DNA of 64,000 nucleotides. Origin: Lachnospiraceae bacterium JC7 (lineage in GTDB: Bacteria; Bacillota; Clostridia; Lachnospirales; Lachnospiraceae). Below, one piece after another: positions 35,771-44,106 of the stretch; position 1 is the first letter of the stretch, and the number at the start of each line of letters is the position of its first letter. Both the position numbers and the translations under genes were made by a program. The notes below the pieces were generated by a model, which was not told the DNA's origin, did not search any database, and saw only the letters and a program-made list of their open reading frames with translations. Where the stretch lies: the NCBI GenBank assembly GCA_000513555.1, contig ALYD01000013.1, positions 1-64,000 on the forward strand, in the 5' to 3' direction.

Positions 35771-36514
35771 ATGTCTGATCAAAGCATGGGAAAATATTAT
35801 CAGGTATCTACTTTGCAGGCCCTGGCTCTGGGATTTTCAAAGTCTGTGATCACAGTAGGAGAACTGCTCCTCCACGGAAATATGGGGCTCGGAACATTTG
35901 AAGATGTGGATGGAGAAATGATAGTTCTGGACGGAAAATGCTATCGCGCAAAGAACAACGGTGATGTGGTTCCTGCGGAGGATGAAAGAGGCGTTCCCTT
36001 TGCATCCGTATGCAGTTTTCAGCCGCAAAAGTCAGAAACAACGGGCAGCATGGAGACTATCGAACAGCTCAAAGAATGGCTGACTCTTCGGATCGAGGAG
36101 GATTTCGGACTCAATTCCATGTATTCAGTACGTATCGACGGAGATTTTTCAAAGATAGATGCCAGATCCGAATCCGGAACGAAAGCACATCATGTAACCC
36201 TGAAGGATGCTCTGAGCGTCACACAGAAGGCGTTTATCTTCGAAAACATCAGAGGCTCTCTCGTATGCGTGTACTATCCTGATTATATGGATGGAATCAA
36301 TGCTGCAGGATGGCATCTGCACTTTCTCTCTGAGGATAAAAAACACGGCGGGCATGTGTTTGATCTCAGCCTGACTGATGGAACTGCAAAGTTTTGCAGA
36401 GTCACGAGTGTAGAAGTACGCATCCCTGATTCTCCTGCATTTGATACCTATGCACTTAAGAGTGCATCACAGGACGAAATCAAAAGTGTAGAACAGGGGA
36501 AGAACAAGAAATGA
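35771..36514 (+). CDS. alsD: Alpha-acetolactate decarboxylase
   Basis: 247 residues from the ATG at 35771, with AAAGGGG six bases upstream; an in-frame TTG at 35747 is unlikely. It converts 2-acetolactate to acetoin, a neutral overflow product. The family is shown by STLQALALGFSKSVITVGELL, GLGTFEDVDGEMIVLDG, and the zinc-binding GWHLHFLSEDKKHGGHVFD box, which supplies the three metal His residues. No acetolactate synthase is adjacent. Also called budA. Confidence 0.93.
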   Translation: MSDQSMGKYYQVSTLQALALGFSKSVITVGELLLHGNMGLGTFEDVDGEMIVLDGKCYRAKNNGDVVPAEDERGVPFASVCSFQPQKSETTGSMETIEQLKEWLTLRIEEDFGLNSMYSVRIDGDFSKIDARSESGTKAHHVTLKDALSVTQKAFIFENIRGSLVCVYYPDYMDGINAAGWHLHFLSEDKKHGGHVFDLSLTDGTAKFCRVTSVEVRIPDSPAFDTYALKSASQDEIKSVEQGKNKK

Positions 36515-36594
36515 TCATGATCCGTTTCTGATTTTTTCAGATGATAGATATTTTAAACCGAATAAAAATACACCTGCGCATGACATATTATGGC

Positions 36595-36630
36595 TAAAAA
36601 AAGGAGTTCTCCATCGGGAACTCCTTTTTT
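36595..36630. terminator. Bidirectional terminator
   Basis: GGAGTTC and GAACTCC arms flanked by A and T runs on both sides. It lies between the convergent acetolactate decarboxylase and symporter genes and can serve both. Confidence 0.85.
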
Positions 36631-36684
36631 CTATGTTGTGTTATACAACGATTATTCAGTTTTTTCAGATGGCTATAAATGCTA

Positions 36685-37929
36685 TTATGCGATGTTAGCT
36701 GCCTTTGCCTTCTGCATTTCATCGGAATGCTCTGTGATTCCGTGCTTCTCTGCATAACCTGTAAGGATAAGTGTAAGGGCACCGTCACCTGTTACGTTGC
36801 AGGCTGTTCCGAAGGAATCCTGAAGTGCGAAGATAGTAAGCATAAGTGCTGTTCCTGTCTCATCAAATCCAAGTACGCTGATGATAAGACCGAGAGATGC
36901 CATAACAGTTCCGCCCGGAACACCAGGAGCACCGATAGCAAATACTCCGAGAAGCAGACAGAAGATGATCATCTTTGATACAGGTGGGAACTCACCATAG
37001 AGCATCTTTGAAACTGCCATTACGAAGAATGTCTCTGTCATAACTGATCCGCAAAGATGGATGTTTGCGAAAAGTGGAATACCGAAGCTTACCATATCAT
37101 CACGAAGTGTAGGCTCTGACTTCTTTGCACACTGGAGTGCAACTGAAAGTGTAGCGGCTGAAGACATGGTTCCAACAGCTGTCATGTATGCAGGGCCGTA
37201 GTTCTTCAGGATGTTCATGGAATTTCTTCCTGAATAAGCACCTGCGATTCCGTAAAGCAGTGCAAGCCAGATATAGTGTCCTACCATTACGATAAGGATG
37301 ATCGCAAGGAAGATAGGCAGCTGCTTTGTGATGGATCCTTCGTATGCAAGTGTACAGAATGTTGTTCCGATAAGGACAGGAAGTACAGGAATAACAAACT
37401 TTGTAACGATGCTGAGTACGATGCTCTGGAACTCCTCAAGGATGCCTGTGATATACTTGCTTGAATTCCATGCTGCTGCAAGTCCGACAAGTACTGAGAA
37501 GAACAATGCTGACATAACAGGCATGATCTGTGGGATATCAAGGGCAAATACCGGTGAAGGTATCTCCTTAAGTCCGTCAACCTCAGGATTGATAGCCATG
37601 TGAGGCAGGATAGTAAAACCTGCTGTTGTAGCAAAAAGTGCTGCGCCTATGGATGATACATAAGCGATGCAGAGTGCAACCATAAGCATTCTGGAAGCGT
37701 TGTTTCCAAGTCTTGTGATCGACGGTGCGATGAATCCGATGATGATGAGCGGTACGCAGAAGCTGATGAACTGTCCTACGATGTACTTCACACAGACAAG
37801 TACATTAAGGATCGCCTGCGATGCTGCACTGCCATCACTTGAATTCAGTGCCAGACCTACGACGATACCTATCGCAAGTGCGCACAATAGTTTAAATGGT
37901 AAACTGTGAATAAAGCCTTTCTTTTCCAT
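36685..37929 (-). CDS. Dicarboxylate/amino-acid:cation symporter (SLC1/DAACS type)
   Basis: 414 residues with about eight hydrophobic helices. SLC1 features are the N-terminal GIVVGLALN segment, the QFISFCVPLIIIGFIAPSI segment, the Ser-rich hairpin GTMSSAATLSVALQ, and the C-terminal FALQDSFGTACNVTGDGALTLI segment, which forms hairpin 2 and the substrate site. It resembles the serine/threonine carrier SstT and related bacterial carriers. The desulfidase gene upstream on the same strand suggests cysteine or serine as substrate. GGAGG precedes the ATG, preceded by a structured leader. Confidence 0.87.
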   Translation of the reverse strand: MEKKGFIHSLPFKLLCALAIGIVVGLALNSSDGSAASQAILNVLVCVKYIVGQFISFCVPLIIIGFIAPSITRLGNNASRMLMVALCIAYVSSIGAALFATTAGFTILPHMAINPEVDGLKEIPSPVFALDIPQIMPVMSALFFSVLVGLAAAWNSSKYITGILEEFQSIVLSIVTKFVIPVLPVLIGTTFCTLAYEGSITKQLPIFLAIILIVMVGHYIWLALLYGIAGAYSGRNSMNILKNYGPAYMTAVGTMSSAATLSVALQCAKKSEPTLRDDMVSFGIPLFANIHLCGSVMTETFFVMAVSKMLYGEFPPVSKMIIFCLLLGVFAIGAPGVPGGTVMASLGLIISVLGFDETGTALMLTIFALQDSFGTACNVTGDGALTLILTGYAEKHGITEHSDEMQKAKAANIA

Positions 37930-37968
37930 CCCCTTAATCCTCCGTTAAAAAAGTTTTTTGGCTTTAAT

Positions 37969-38094
37969 GCCAGATTCCTTAGGAATCTGCCACGTACTTT
38001 GAAACGCCGGCCATGGAAATCGTTTCGCACAGGCAGGCGTTATATGTGAGCCGATGTCCGGGCCATCCTTGGGACTTACGTCCCTCCGGACATC
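37969..38094 (-). promoter_or_regulatory. Structured intercistronic leader before the symporter
   Basis: On the minus strand GATGTCCGG pairs with CCGGACATC (38086-38094 with 38053-38061) and encloses GGGAC-GTAA-GTCCC with a GNRA loop. An AACGCC/GGCGTT pairing and a CAGATTCC/GGAATCTG hairpin (37971-37989) follow. No U run follows. It may be a processing or regulatory structure between the desulfidase and symporter genes. No known riboswitch consensus was recognised. Confidence 0.45.
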
Positions 38095-38169
38095 AGATCA
38101 TATACATTAATTTAATATTCCCTCTATCTATATTTTAATAAATTATAAGTTATATATCTACTGCTATCT

Positions 38170-39483
38170 TTACAGACATGCGCTGACGTCTACCTTATCA
38201 GTCATGACATTCAGTATTTCCTTATCTGTAGGCTGCATACCTACCTTTCCGATATAGCCCATGTTCTTGATGGTCTCTTCTACATCCTCTTCAACTATAC
38301 CTTCACCCGGCTGGAATGACTTATCATTCATACTCATGTAATGTGCAAGTATGGCTGCATTGACAGAAGCAGCGATCTTGGCTGCGCAGCTTGGCTTCGC
38401 GCCATCACATACGATACCGCCGACATTGGCAATGGTATTGGTGATGGTCTTTGCAATATGAGCATAATCGCCGCCGCTCATATAAGTGATGGCTGCACCG
38501 GCACCGCAGGAGGCACTTACTGCTCCGCAGAATGCTGACAGCGCACCGATATAGTGCTTAATGTATATGGACACAAGATTTGAGATGATCAGTGCACGCA
38601 TACGCTTCTCATCCGAAATGGAAAGCTCCTTAGCGTATACAACTACAGGCATGGTAACTGTGATACCCTGATTTCCTGAACCGGAATTAATGACTACAGG
38701 CATAGGACATCCAGACATTCTGGCATCTGAGCCTGCTGCTGCCGATGCACATGCACAGGATCTCACATCTCTGCCATAGGCTTCAAGTATGGTCTTTCCT
38801 ACACTTGCTCCCCATGGATTATCGAGACCTTCCTGGGATATGGCAGAATTCATCTCTATCTGGCGATTCATCATATCCTTAACCTCATTGAGATCCACCT
38901 GATTTGCATAATCAAGCAGTCCGCGAAGGGTCATAAGGCTTCTGTCACCGGTGCGAATAGTATCTGAATACTCGTTCTTAACGCCGGATTCAAGAAGTGT
39001 CTCCCCGTCCCTTTTAATAAGAGAAATATCCGTATGATGCTCGGAAATGATGACCTCCGCATCATGTGACTTTCCCTTTATGATAGCCTGAATATAGAGG
39101 TTAGGAACATTCTCCACATAATTGCAGTCACAGAACTTTTCAGCTACCAGCTGTCTGGTCTTTTCTCTGTCTTCGTCTGTAACTCCGGCGATGACTTCCA
39201 GCTTCTTATCAGGATCTCCGCCAACCACTCCGAGAGTAGCCGCAACCTCTATTCCTCTCTGTCCGCCTGAATTCGGAACCTTTACACCCTTAACGTTTTT
39301 GATCATGTTTCCCGAACAGTTAATGGTGATATGTACAGGCTCGTCATCAAGTATCTTTCTCGCCATAGACGCAGCATACGCTATAGCGATAGGTTCTGTA
39401 CATCCCATCGCAGGTATCAATTCGTTGCGAAGGATGTCTGTATAATTATCCATCAGTTCTTTGCTGAGTGTTGTCTGTGCCAT
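38170..39483 (-). CDS. cyuA: L-cysteine desulfidase / serine dehydratase alpha-like (UPF0597)
   Basis: 437 residues from the second ATG, five bases from AGGAGG. UPF0597/CyuA family: N-terminal ELIPAMGCTEPIAIAYA with the first cluster Cys28, central NSGSGNQGITVTMPVV, and Cys residues in GALSAFCGAVSASCGAGA and ICDGAKPSCAAKI-type boxes (GAKPSC). CyuA uses a 4Fe-4S cluster to split cysteine to pyruvate, ammonia and sulfide; serine dehydratase activity is the near alternative. With the symporter downstream it would use imported amino acid as carbon or electron source. Confidence 0.85.
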   Translation of the reverse strand: MAQTTLSKELMDNYTDILRNELIPAMGCTEPIAIAYAASMARKILDDEPVHITINCSGNMIKNVKGVKVPNSGGQRGIEVAATLGVVGGDPDKKLEVIAGVTDEDREKTRQLVAEKFCDCNYVENVPNLYIQAIIKGKSHDAEVIISEHHTDISLIKRDGETLLESGVKNEYSDTIRTGDRSLMTLRGLLDYANQVDLNEVKDMMNRQIEMNSAISQEGLDNPWGASVGKTILEAYGRDVRSCACASAAAGSDARMSGCPMPVVINSGSGNQGITVTMPVVVYAKELSISDEKRMRALIISNLVSIYIKHYIGALSAFCGAVSASCGAGAAITYMSGGDYAHIAKTITNTIANVGGIVCDGAKPSCAAKIAASVNAAILAHYMSMNDKSFQPGEGIVEEDVEETIKNMGYIGKVGMQPTDKEILNVMTDKVDVSACL

Positions 39484-39486
39484 CAT

Positions 39487-39844
39487 TACCTCCTATACCT
39501 AAGGAAAATCTGTATCTTTGCCGGAAAAATTTCACTCCTTTCCATCAAAGAAAAGCGGCTAATGTCTCCATTTCGCAGCTTAAAATTCCCTGTTCACATT
39601 ACTGATATTATCACTGATATTATCAGCTGTCATTTCGGGATTTTCACCAAAAAAGCAGACCTAAAATTGGCTATTATTTCCCGGACGTATTAAAAAAAAT
39701 TCCCACAAAATAGTGGGCATTACACCTTTTCGGTTTGGTAAGTTTATGTTATTTAATAAGCCTTACCATCAGATATTTATTCCATAATATTCTTATAGAA
39801 GAAACTACGTTGCTGCAAATGTGAACTGATCGTTATTTTTCATA
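39487..39844. other. Upstream region of the desulfidase gene
   Basis: No gene. It contains the minus-strand hairpin-terminator candidate at 39690-39742 and AT-rich sequence. Short direct repeats ATTATCACTG and ATTATCAGCT occur near 39605-39630. The promoter is not obvious. Confidence 0.4.
39690..39742 (-). ncRNA. Candidate hairpin-terminator RNA or attenuator
   Basis: On the minus strand CTTACCAAACC leads into a weak hairpin with GGTG, then CCCAC-TATTTT-GTGGG followed by AATTTTTTTT. The opening resembles CTTGCCAAACC of the 17704-17757 element. It is about 205 bases before the desulfidase start, so it is either an attenuator or the end of a small RNA. Confidence 0.35.
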
Positions 39845-39877
39845 TGCAAAAAGAAAGCTTGGATTTCCAAGCTTTCT
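39845..39877 (-). terminator. Terminator of the first DUF4143 ATPase
   Basis: AAGAAAGCTTGGA and TCCAAGCTTTCTT arms (39851-39863 and 39866-39878) with a minus-strand U run (complement of 39846-39852). Confidence 0.8.
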
Positions 39878-39915
39878 TAGGTGTTTTGATTTTACAGTAT
39901 TGATTTGTACTGGCA

Positions 39916-41223
39916 TTAAATAAATGTTGCCATGTAAAGAGGCAGCGTGATTATTCCATCTTCGCTTACTCCAATGTTGCCATCTATAAATTTGTAAGCG
40001 TAGGATATGTTTAGATTCTTTTTCATTGTCGATATTAATGATGTTGCTTTTTCTTTTCCGCTCTTCACCTCTATAGGAACTACATTTCCATCAACCTGAA
40101 TAATAAAGTCCAGCTCCTTTTTAGCTGTTTCATTTTTGTAAAAATACAAAGGGAAACCTTTCTTGTGCAACGCATCCGCTATGGCACATTCATAAATTCC
40201 ACCTTTCGAATTGCCATCAAGCGTATTTTCGACTATGTGCTGCTTCAGTGAGAAATCTTTCATTGCAACAAGCAGTGATAAATCGGTTGTATAGGCTCTG
40301 AAGAAATCATCTCGCGCATAATCATCAAGATCATATCTCACATCAGTTACTATCCTACATAAGTGTATCATATCAGCCCTGAGCAACCATTCGATGCTCG
40401 AATAATATTTTTGTGCTCTGGCGCCCTTTTCTATTTCTTTGTATTGGAATTTGTGATTTTCCTTATCCAACAGCTGTTTCGATAACGATAAATAACACTT
40501 TTCTGCTTTTACTTTTTCTTCTGCAACTGCATAATGAGCAATATCATACTGATAGCCCTGAAGAAGATTCCTTTGAACACGATCGACTTCTCTGAAATCT
40601 TTAGTATCAAAATATTTCTGAACAACTTCCGGCATTCCTCCTGTTGCTATATAGTACCTATAGTATTCCATCATTTTTTTATGGATTGAATCCGGTATTT
40701 TTGTTCTTGTGTCAATATAACCATGTAGCGTCGATATCATATCTTCAGATATGCCGACACTCCATAGGAATTCTTCGAAATCCAGACCATACATATTAAG
40801 ATAATCAACATATCCTACCGGATAAGAAGAGGCTCTTTTGTAATCAATCCCTAACAGAGAACCGGATGCTATTACGTCATACCTGTTATCAATAGCCCAG
40901 AATTTCAGGGATGTTATAGCCTCTTCGCATTCCTGTATCTCATCAAGAAATATCAAAGTCTTTGATGGCTCTATTTTCTTATCCGGAAATCGGAAACGTA
41001 ATGCCATGACCATATTTTCTACGGTAAGGTCGCCGGAAAAGATGTCCGTTGCAGAAGGTGTCTGTTTGAAATTTATTTCGATCATTTCATCATATCGTGA
41101 TTCGGCAAACCGTTCTATGGCATATGTTTTACCTGTCTGACGAGCACCCTGGAGCACGAGACATTTTTTGTCTTTGTGTTCTACCCACGATTCAAGCTGC
41201 TTGAAAACCTTTCTTTTTAACAT
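39916..41223 (-). CDS. AAA ATPase with DUF4143 domain (first copy)
   Basis: 435 residues. P-loop ATPase: Walker A GARQTGKTYAIE, Walker B LIFLDEIQE, sensor segment IASGSLLGI, then a DUF4143 C-terminal region ending in a nuclease-like DFIIQVDGNVVPIEVKSG motif (D...ExK). Widespread in gut Bacillota and Bacteroidota, variable between strains, function unproven; often taken for a toxin-, defence- or recombination-related ATPase. A second member lies at 50154-51485. Three 11-bp direct repeats precede it. Confidence 0.85.
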   Translation of the reverse strand: MLKRKVFKQLESWVEHKDKKCLVLQGARQTGKTYAIERFAESRYDEMIEINFKQTPSATDIFSGDLTVENMVMALRFRFPDKKIEPSKTLIFLDEIQECEEAITSLKFWAIDNRYDVIASGSLLGIDYKRASSYPVGYVDYLNMYGLDFEEFLWSVGISEDMISTLHGYIDTRTKIPDSIHKKMMEYYRYYIATGGMPEVVQKYFDTKDFREVDRVQRNLLQGYQYDIAHYAVAEEKVKAEKCYLSLSKQLLDKENHKFQYKEIEKGARAQKYYSSIEWLLRADMIHLCRIVTDVRYDLDDYARDDFFRAYTTDLSLLVAMKDFSLKQHIVENTLDGNSKGGIYECAIADALHKKGFPLYFYKNETAKKELDFIIQVDGNVVPIEVKSGKEKATSLISTMKKNLNISYAYKFIDGNIGVSEDGIITLPLYMATFI

Positions 41224-41267
41224 GATTTATACTCCGAAAATATAAGATGAGATAATTATATATCAAT

Positions 41268-41343
41268 ATCAACATTTTAGAAAGGAACAATATGCTTTAA
41301 ATCAACATTTTAGAAGGGAGAAATGTAGTTATATCAACATTTT
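41268..41343 (-). promoter_or_regulatory. Three helically phased direct repeats upstream of the ATPase
   Basis: ATCAACATTTT occurs exactly at 41268-41278, 41301-41311 and 41333-41343, start-to-start spacing 33 and 32 bases (about three DNA turns). On the minus strand it reads AAAATGTTGAT. It sits 45-120 bases before the ATPase start, a layout expected for a cooperative regulator. Confidence 0.7.
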
Positions 41344-41360
41344 GGACAAAATGGCTTATT

Positions 41361-41960
41361 TTATATGTCACTAAGCCTTTTCTTCATCCTATAGAATGTA
41401 GCTCTCCCGATATGTAATTGTTCTGTGATTTCTTTCTCTCCAAGGCCCTGATCGAGAAGCTCTTTAACCTTCGCAGCTTGTGCGTCAAGCTTTTCAGGAT
41501 TTGGCTTTCTTCCGGCTGGTTTAGTCACGGCTACAGTATCAATAATATTCTGATACTTCTTTTCCAGTATCAATAGTCTACCTTTAAGCATACTATTTTC
41601 GTTTTCAAGTTCAACTATTCTATCACGGTCAGAGATAGGGATATTTATAGGATTTCTGAATCTCCAATAGAGTTTGCCTTCGAAATCTCTTTCCCAAACA
41701 TCCCTAAAGACTATTTTGCCTGTAGAATCGCTATGAGATACAAGTATTCTTGGTTTATCTTCTACTGGTTTATCTATGCTAAATTCCGGTCGGATTGCGA
41801 TAAGACCACGTAATCCTGTTCTGGAATGACATGCAGAAAGAATCTCATACTGATGCTCAGTAGGATCACCGTGAGGTACAATCTCACCGGAGTGCAGCGC
41901 ATAAGTACTTATGATCATCTTCTCTTCTTCTTTTGTGATCCAAGTCTTCCGTTTATCCAT
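41361..41960 (-). CDS. Helix-turn-helix protein with unknown N-terminal domain
   Basis: 199 residues from the ATG at 41960, which has GGAGGTGAC correctly spaced; an in-frame ATG eight codons upstream does not. The C-terminal ~45 residues (AAKVKELLDQGLGEKEITEQ, GRATFYRMKKRL) form a resolvase-type helix-turn-helix. The N-terminal 110 residues match nothing I know. A coiled helix (about 105-130) links the two. It may bind the palindrome in its own promoter. Confidence 0.65.
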   Translation of the reverse strand: MDKRKTWITKEEEKMIISTYALHSGEIVPHGDPTEHQYEILSACHSRTGLRGLIAIRPEFSIDKPVEDKPRILVSHSDSTGKIVFRDVWERDFEGKLYWRFRNPINIPISDRDRIVELENENSMLKGRLLILEKKYQNIIDTVAVTKPAGRKPNPEKLDAQAAKVKELLDQGLGEKEITEQLHIGRATFYRMKKRLSDI

Positions 41961-41977
41961 AATGTCACCTCCGGAAA

Positions 41978-41998
41978 GTATCATTAAGTTAATGATAC
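41978..41998. promoter_or_regulatory. Palindromic operator of the HTH gene
   Basis: GTATCATTA (41978-41986) and TAATGATAC (41990-41998) are perfect inverted arms around AGT, ending four bases before the ribosome binding site. The position suggests autoregulation. Confidence 0.65.
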
Positions 41999-42025
41999 CG
42001 CAAAGAGATGAGAGATAGCAATAAA

Positions 42026-42055
42026 AAAGAAAGCTCGGATTTATGAGCTTTCTTT
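42026..42055. terminator. Bidirectional terminator-like hairpin
   Basis: AAAGAAAGCTC (42026-42036) pairs with GAGCTTTCTTT (42045-42055), flanked by A-rich and T-rich runs. It is downstream of the YhhN gene on the minus strand. Confidence 0.7.
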
Positions 42056-42244
42056 TGGCTTTTTTGATTATACAGTATTAGCTTAAACCGACACTTAACG
42101 AAACTTTTCGCGTTTTTTATGACCAAAAGGTCTCGTTGACCTCTTCAATTGCTGTGATGTAGGCCTATTCATAACGAATATTCATTTAACCTTTTTAAAT
42201 AGCATTCTATTACATGTAGAGGAAGAAACAATTAACTTTAAAAT

Positions 42245-42898
42245 TTATATACTCATTGCAAGTAATGATTGTCCTATGTAATAAAATGACAAACAAAAAA
42301 TTTGATACCATTTATTTTCTTGAACAAAACGGTTTATTATTAATAGAATATCCGAAATTAAAAACAGTGCTGAACCAATGCCGAAAGATTTTGATTTAAA
42401 TCCTGATATTGTGATCATATTGATTGTTCCATTAGTTGCCATAAAAAGAACAGTAATAATATATAAGAGTCCCATTAGTTTATATCTAAGATCTAGTTTT
42501 ATTTGATTGAATAATAAAAATACAAGTATGAATGATGCAATAAAAAATAAAAAAAATGCTACATGGACATAGTGTGATAATCTTATGAGCTCAACAATAT
42601 AAAAAATATGACCTATAAAAAACAGAAATGCTCCAAAAATAAAATAATGCTTGGAATATTCATTATATGCTAGGCTTATTGCAAGCAAAATATCTCCCAT
42701 TGCGCCACTTAATAAGCCGTACATAATTAGCATTGAGCTATCGCTGGATTGAATTTGACTGTATCCAAGTAAAACAAAACACATTGAGGCAAGAGCTTTA
42801 ATAAGTATAGATAGTTTTGGGTAGTTTGTTTGTATACTTATTAAAGTTGCAACCAAAATGATCTCAAGAGAAATAATAGAAAATAAAAATAATGTCAT
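42245..42898 (-). CDS. YhhN-family membrane protein (lysoplasmalogenase-like)
   Basis: 217 residues with about eight hydrophobic helices and very AT-rich codons. SGAMGDILLAISL, FIFGAFLFFIGHIFYI and GIGSALFLISDILLI are the spaced GD / GHxxY / SD boxes of the YhhN/TMEM86 family. Vertebrate and Legionella members hydrolyse the vinyl-ether of lysoplasmalogens; clostridia do make plasmalogens, so the activity is plausible. GAGGAAC precedes the ATG. The low GC suggests transfer. Confidence 0.8.
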   Translation of the reverse strand: MTLFLFSIISLEIILVATLISIQTNYPKLSILIKALASMCFVLLGYSQIQSSDSSMLIMYGLLSGAMGDILLAISLAYNEYSKHYFIFGAFLFFIGHIFYIVELIRLSHYVHVAFFLFFIASFILVFLLFNQIKLDLRYKLMGLLYIITVLFMATNGTINMITISGFKSKSFGIGSALFLISDILLIINRFVQENKWYQIFCLSFYYIGQSLLAMSI

Positions 42899-42983
42899 GT
42901 TCCTCGCTTATTTATTCAAATTGATTACACAGTTTTTCTGAATCAACAGTATGGAATGTTGAAAACTTCAATCCGGAAAAATA

Positions 42984-43070
42984 TATTCTAGCTGGTAGAG
43001 GGCGCGGTCTCGCTTTTGTTAATTAAGCGGTGTTAAAGGCTGACTTTACAGTCTACTACCAACTAGAATA
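42984..43070 (-). ncRNA. Branched RNA structure at the end of the unknown operon
   Basis: A 15-bp outer stem joins 42984-42998 to 43056-43070. Its single imperfect position is a C/A mismatch on the plus strand but G-U on the minus strand, which points to a minus-strand RNA. Inside are GACT-GTAA-AGTC (a GNRA-loop hairpin) and a CGCTT/AAGCG hairpin. TATATTTTT follows, so it can terminate. More short hairpins lie at 43071-43170. The remainder of the 42899-43213 gap shows no gene. Confidence 0.55.
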
Positions 43071-43213
43071 AAGTATTGGTTTCTTCCGTCTGGATTCTTC
43101 GTCACTTGAGTCATGAGTTCGGAATACTCACTTCATTTATTTCTCTCCAAATCATGGAGAATGATAAGATTTGTATGCATTACCTTTATAATTTATATAC
43201 TTAGGTATCCTAT

Positions 43214-43666
43214 CTAAGAGAAGATTTGATCTTTAAATTGATTCATCAATTCACATTTTAATCGATCATATTCCGCTTGAGATATAACTCCTGCATCTAG
43301 TAACTTTTTCAGATCTAGCAATTTTCCAGTAACATCGGAATTACCTTTATTATTGTTTGCAAGTGAAGTGCTTGTACTAGTACTATTACTAGCACCGTAA
43401 CAGTCAACTATTTCTCTAAGTCTTCTTCTTAGTTTTGACATGTCTCCCCATGAATGTCTATTATTTGAAGAGTCTAATATTCGCCCCAGCCCAGTAATTT
43501 TATTTTTTTGCAACTTCCAACCATTTGATTCCGCAACCGTATCCCACATCATAGATCCACCAGCAGTTGGAAATGGTACATTTACATTAACTTGAATTTC
43601 ATCGATAAGACTTGGATTATTAGCTATCAATTCCAAAGCCTCTTCATATACATCTTTTTTATTCAT
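43214..43666 (-). CDS. Unknown protein with C-terminal SHOCT domain
   Basis: 150 residues. The last ~30 (LLDLKKLLDAGVISQAEYDR) are a SHOCT motif, a short helical hairpin found at the ends of many oligomeric or membrane-linked proteins. The N-terminal ~95 residues (GGSMMWDTVAESNGWKLQKN, WGDMSKLRRRLREIV) are a compact domain common next to SHOCT in Bacillota; I know of no assigned function. A Ser/Thr/Asn linker joins them. GAGGGG lies seven bases upstream. Last gene of a six-gene operon. Confidence 0.7.
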   Translation of the reverse strand: MNKKDVYEEALELIANNPSLIDEIQVNVNVPFPTAGGSMMWDTVAESNGWKLQKNKITGLGRILDSSNNRHSWGDMSKLRRRLREIVDCYGASNSTSTSTSLANNNKGNSDVTGKLLDLKKLLDAGVISQAEYDRLKCELMNQFKDQIFS

Positions 43667-43688
43667 TATATGCCCCTCATAAGATCAT

Positions 43689-44087
43689 TTATTCGACAAC
43701 TTCTGCCATCTCCTTGCATACTTTATAATAACTTCTTATGGTTTCATGCAAATTATCATATATCTCTTCGGTAATACCTATATTATTCGCGAATTTTTTT
43801 ATAAATGATTCCTCCGCCGTATCATAGCTACCATCAACATATACAAGGCCCAATATTTCAAGCATTACTATTTTTTTTACATGTAACTCAGACATTGCGA
43901 AATAGTCTGATACAGTCTCTATTGGCTCCGTTTCATATAATTCAATTGGAGGCAGTTGCATTTCTGCACAGTAAGCACTTATTAATTCTTTTTCTTCTCT
44001 TGCTAAAGTATCATTAGCCTTTGCCACATGAATGCTTAAATCAAGGAACATCTTTTTTTCCTGATAACTCAACTGGTTTAAAAACAT
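43689..44087 (-). CDS. TerB-like helical protein
   Basis: 132 residues from the ATG at 44087, with AAGGAGAA eight bases upstream and no overlap with the preceding stop. All-helical with a TerB-like pattern: EKKMFLDLSIHVAKANDTLAREEKE, then an acidic ELLG-type repeat IVMLEILGLVYVDGSYDTAEE. TerB domains occur in tellurite-resistance and phage-inhibition modules, usually membrane-associated with metal-binding acids. Fifth gene of the operon. Confidence 0.65.
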   Translation of the reverse strand: MFLNQLSYQEKKMFLDLSIHVAKANDTLAREEKELISAYCAEMQLPPIELYETEPIETVSDYFAMSELHVKKIVMLEILGLVYVDGSYDTAEESFIKKFANNIGITEEIYDNLHETIRSYYKVCKEMAEVVE

Positions 44088-44106
44088 AAATGGTTTCTCC
44101 TTTCTG

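Noticed and set aside
42984-43070. tRNA gene or tRNA fragment
   Set aside because: GCTGGTAGAG and GACTGTAAAGTC recall a D-arm and a Tyr anticodon arm, but the arms are in opposite orientation and no acceptor stem or T-arm exists.
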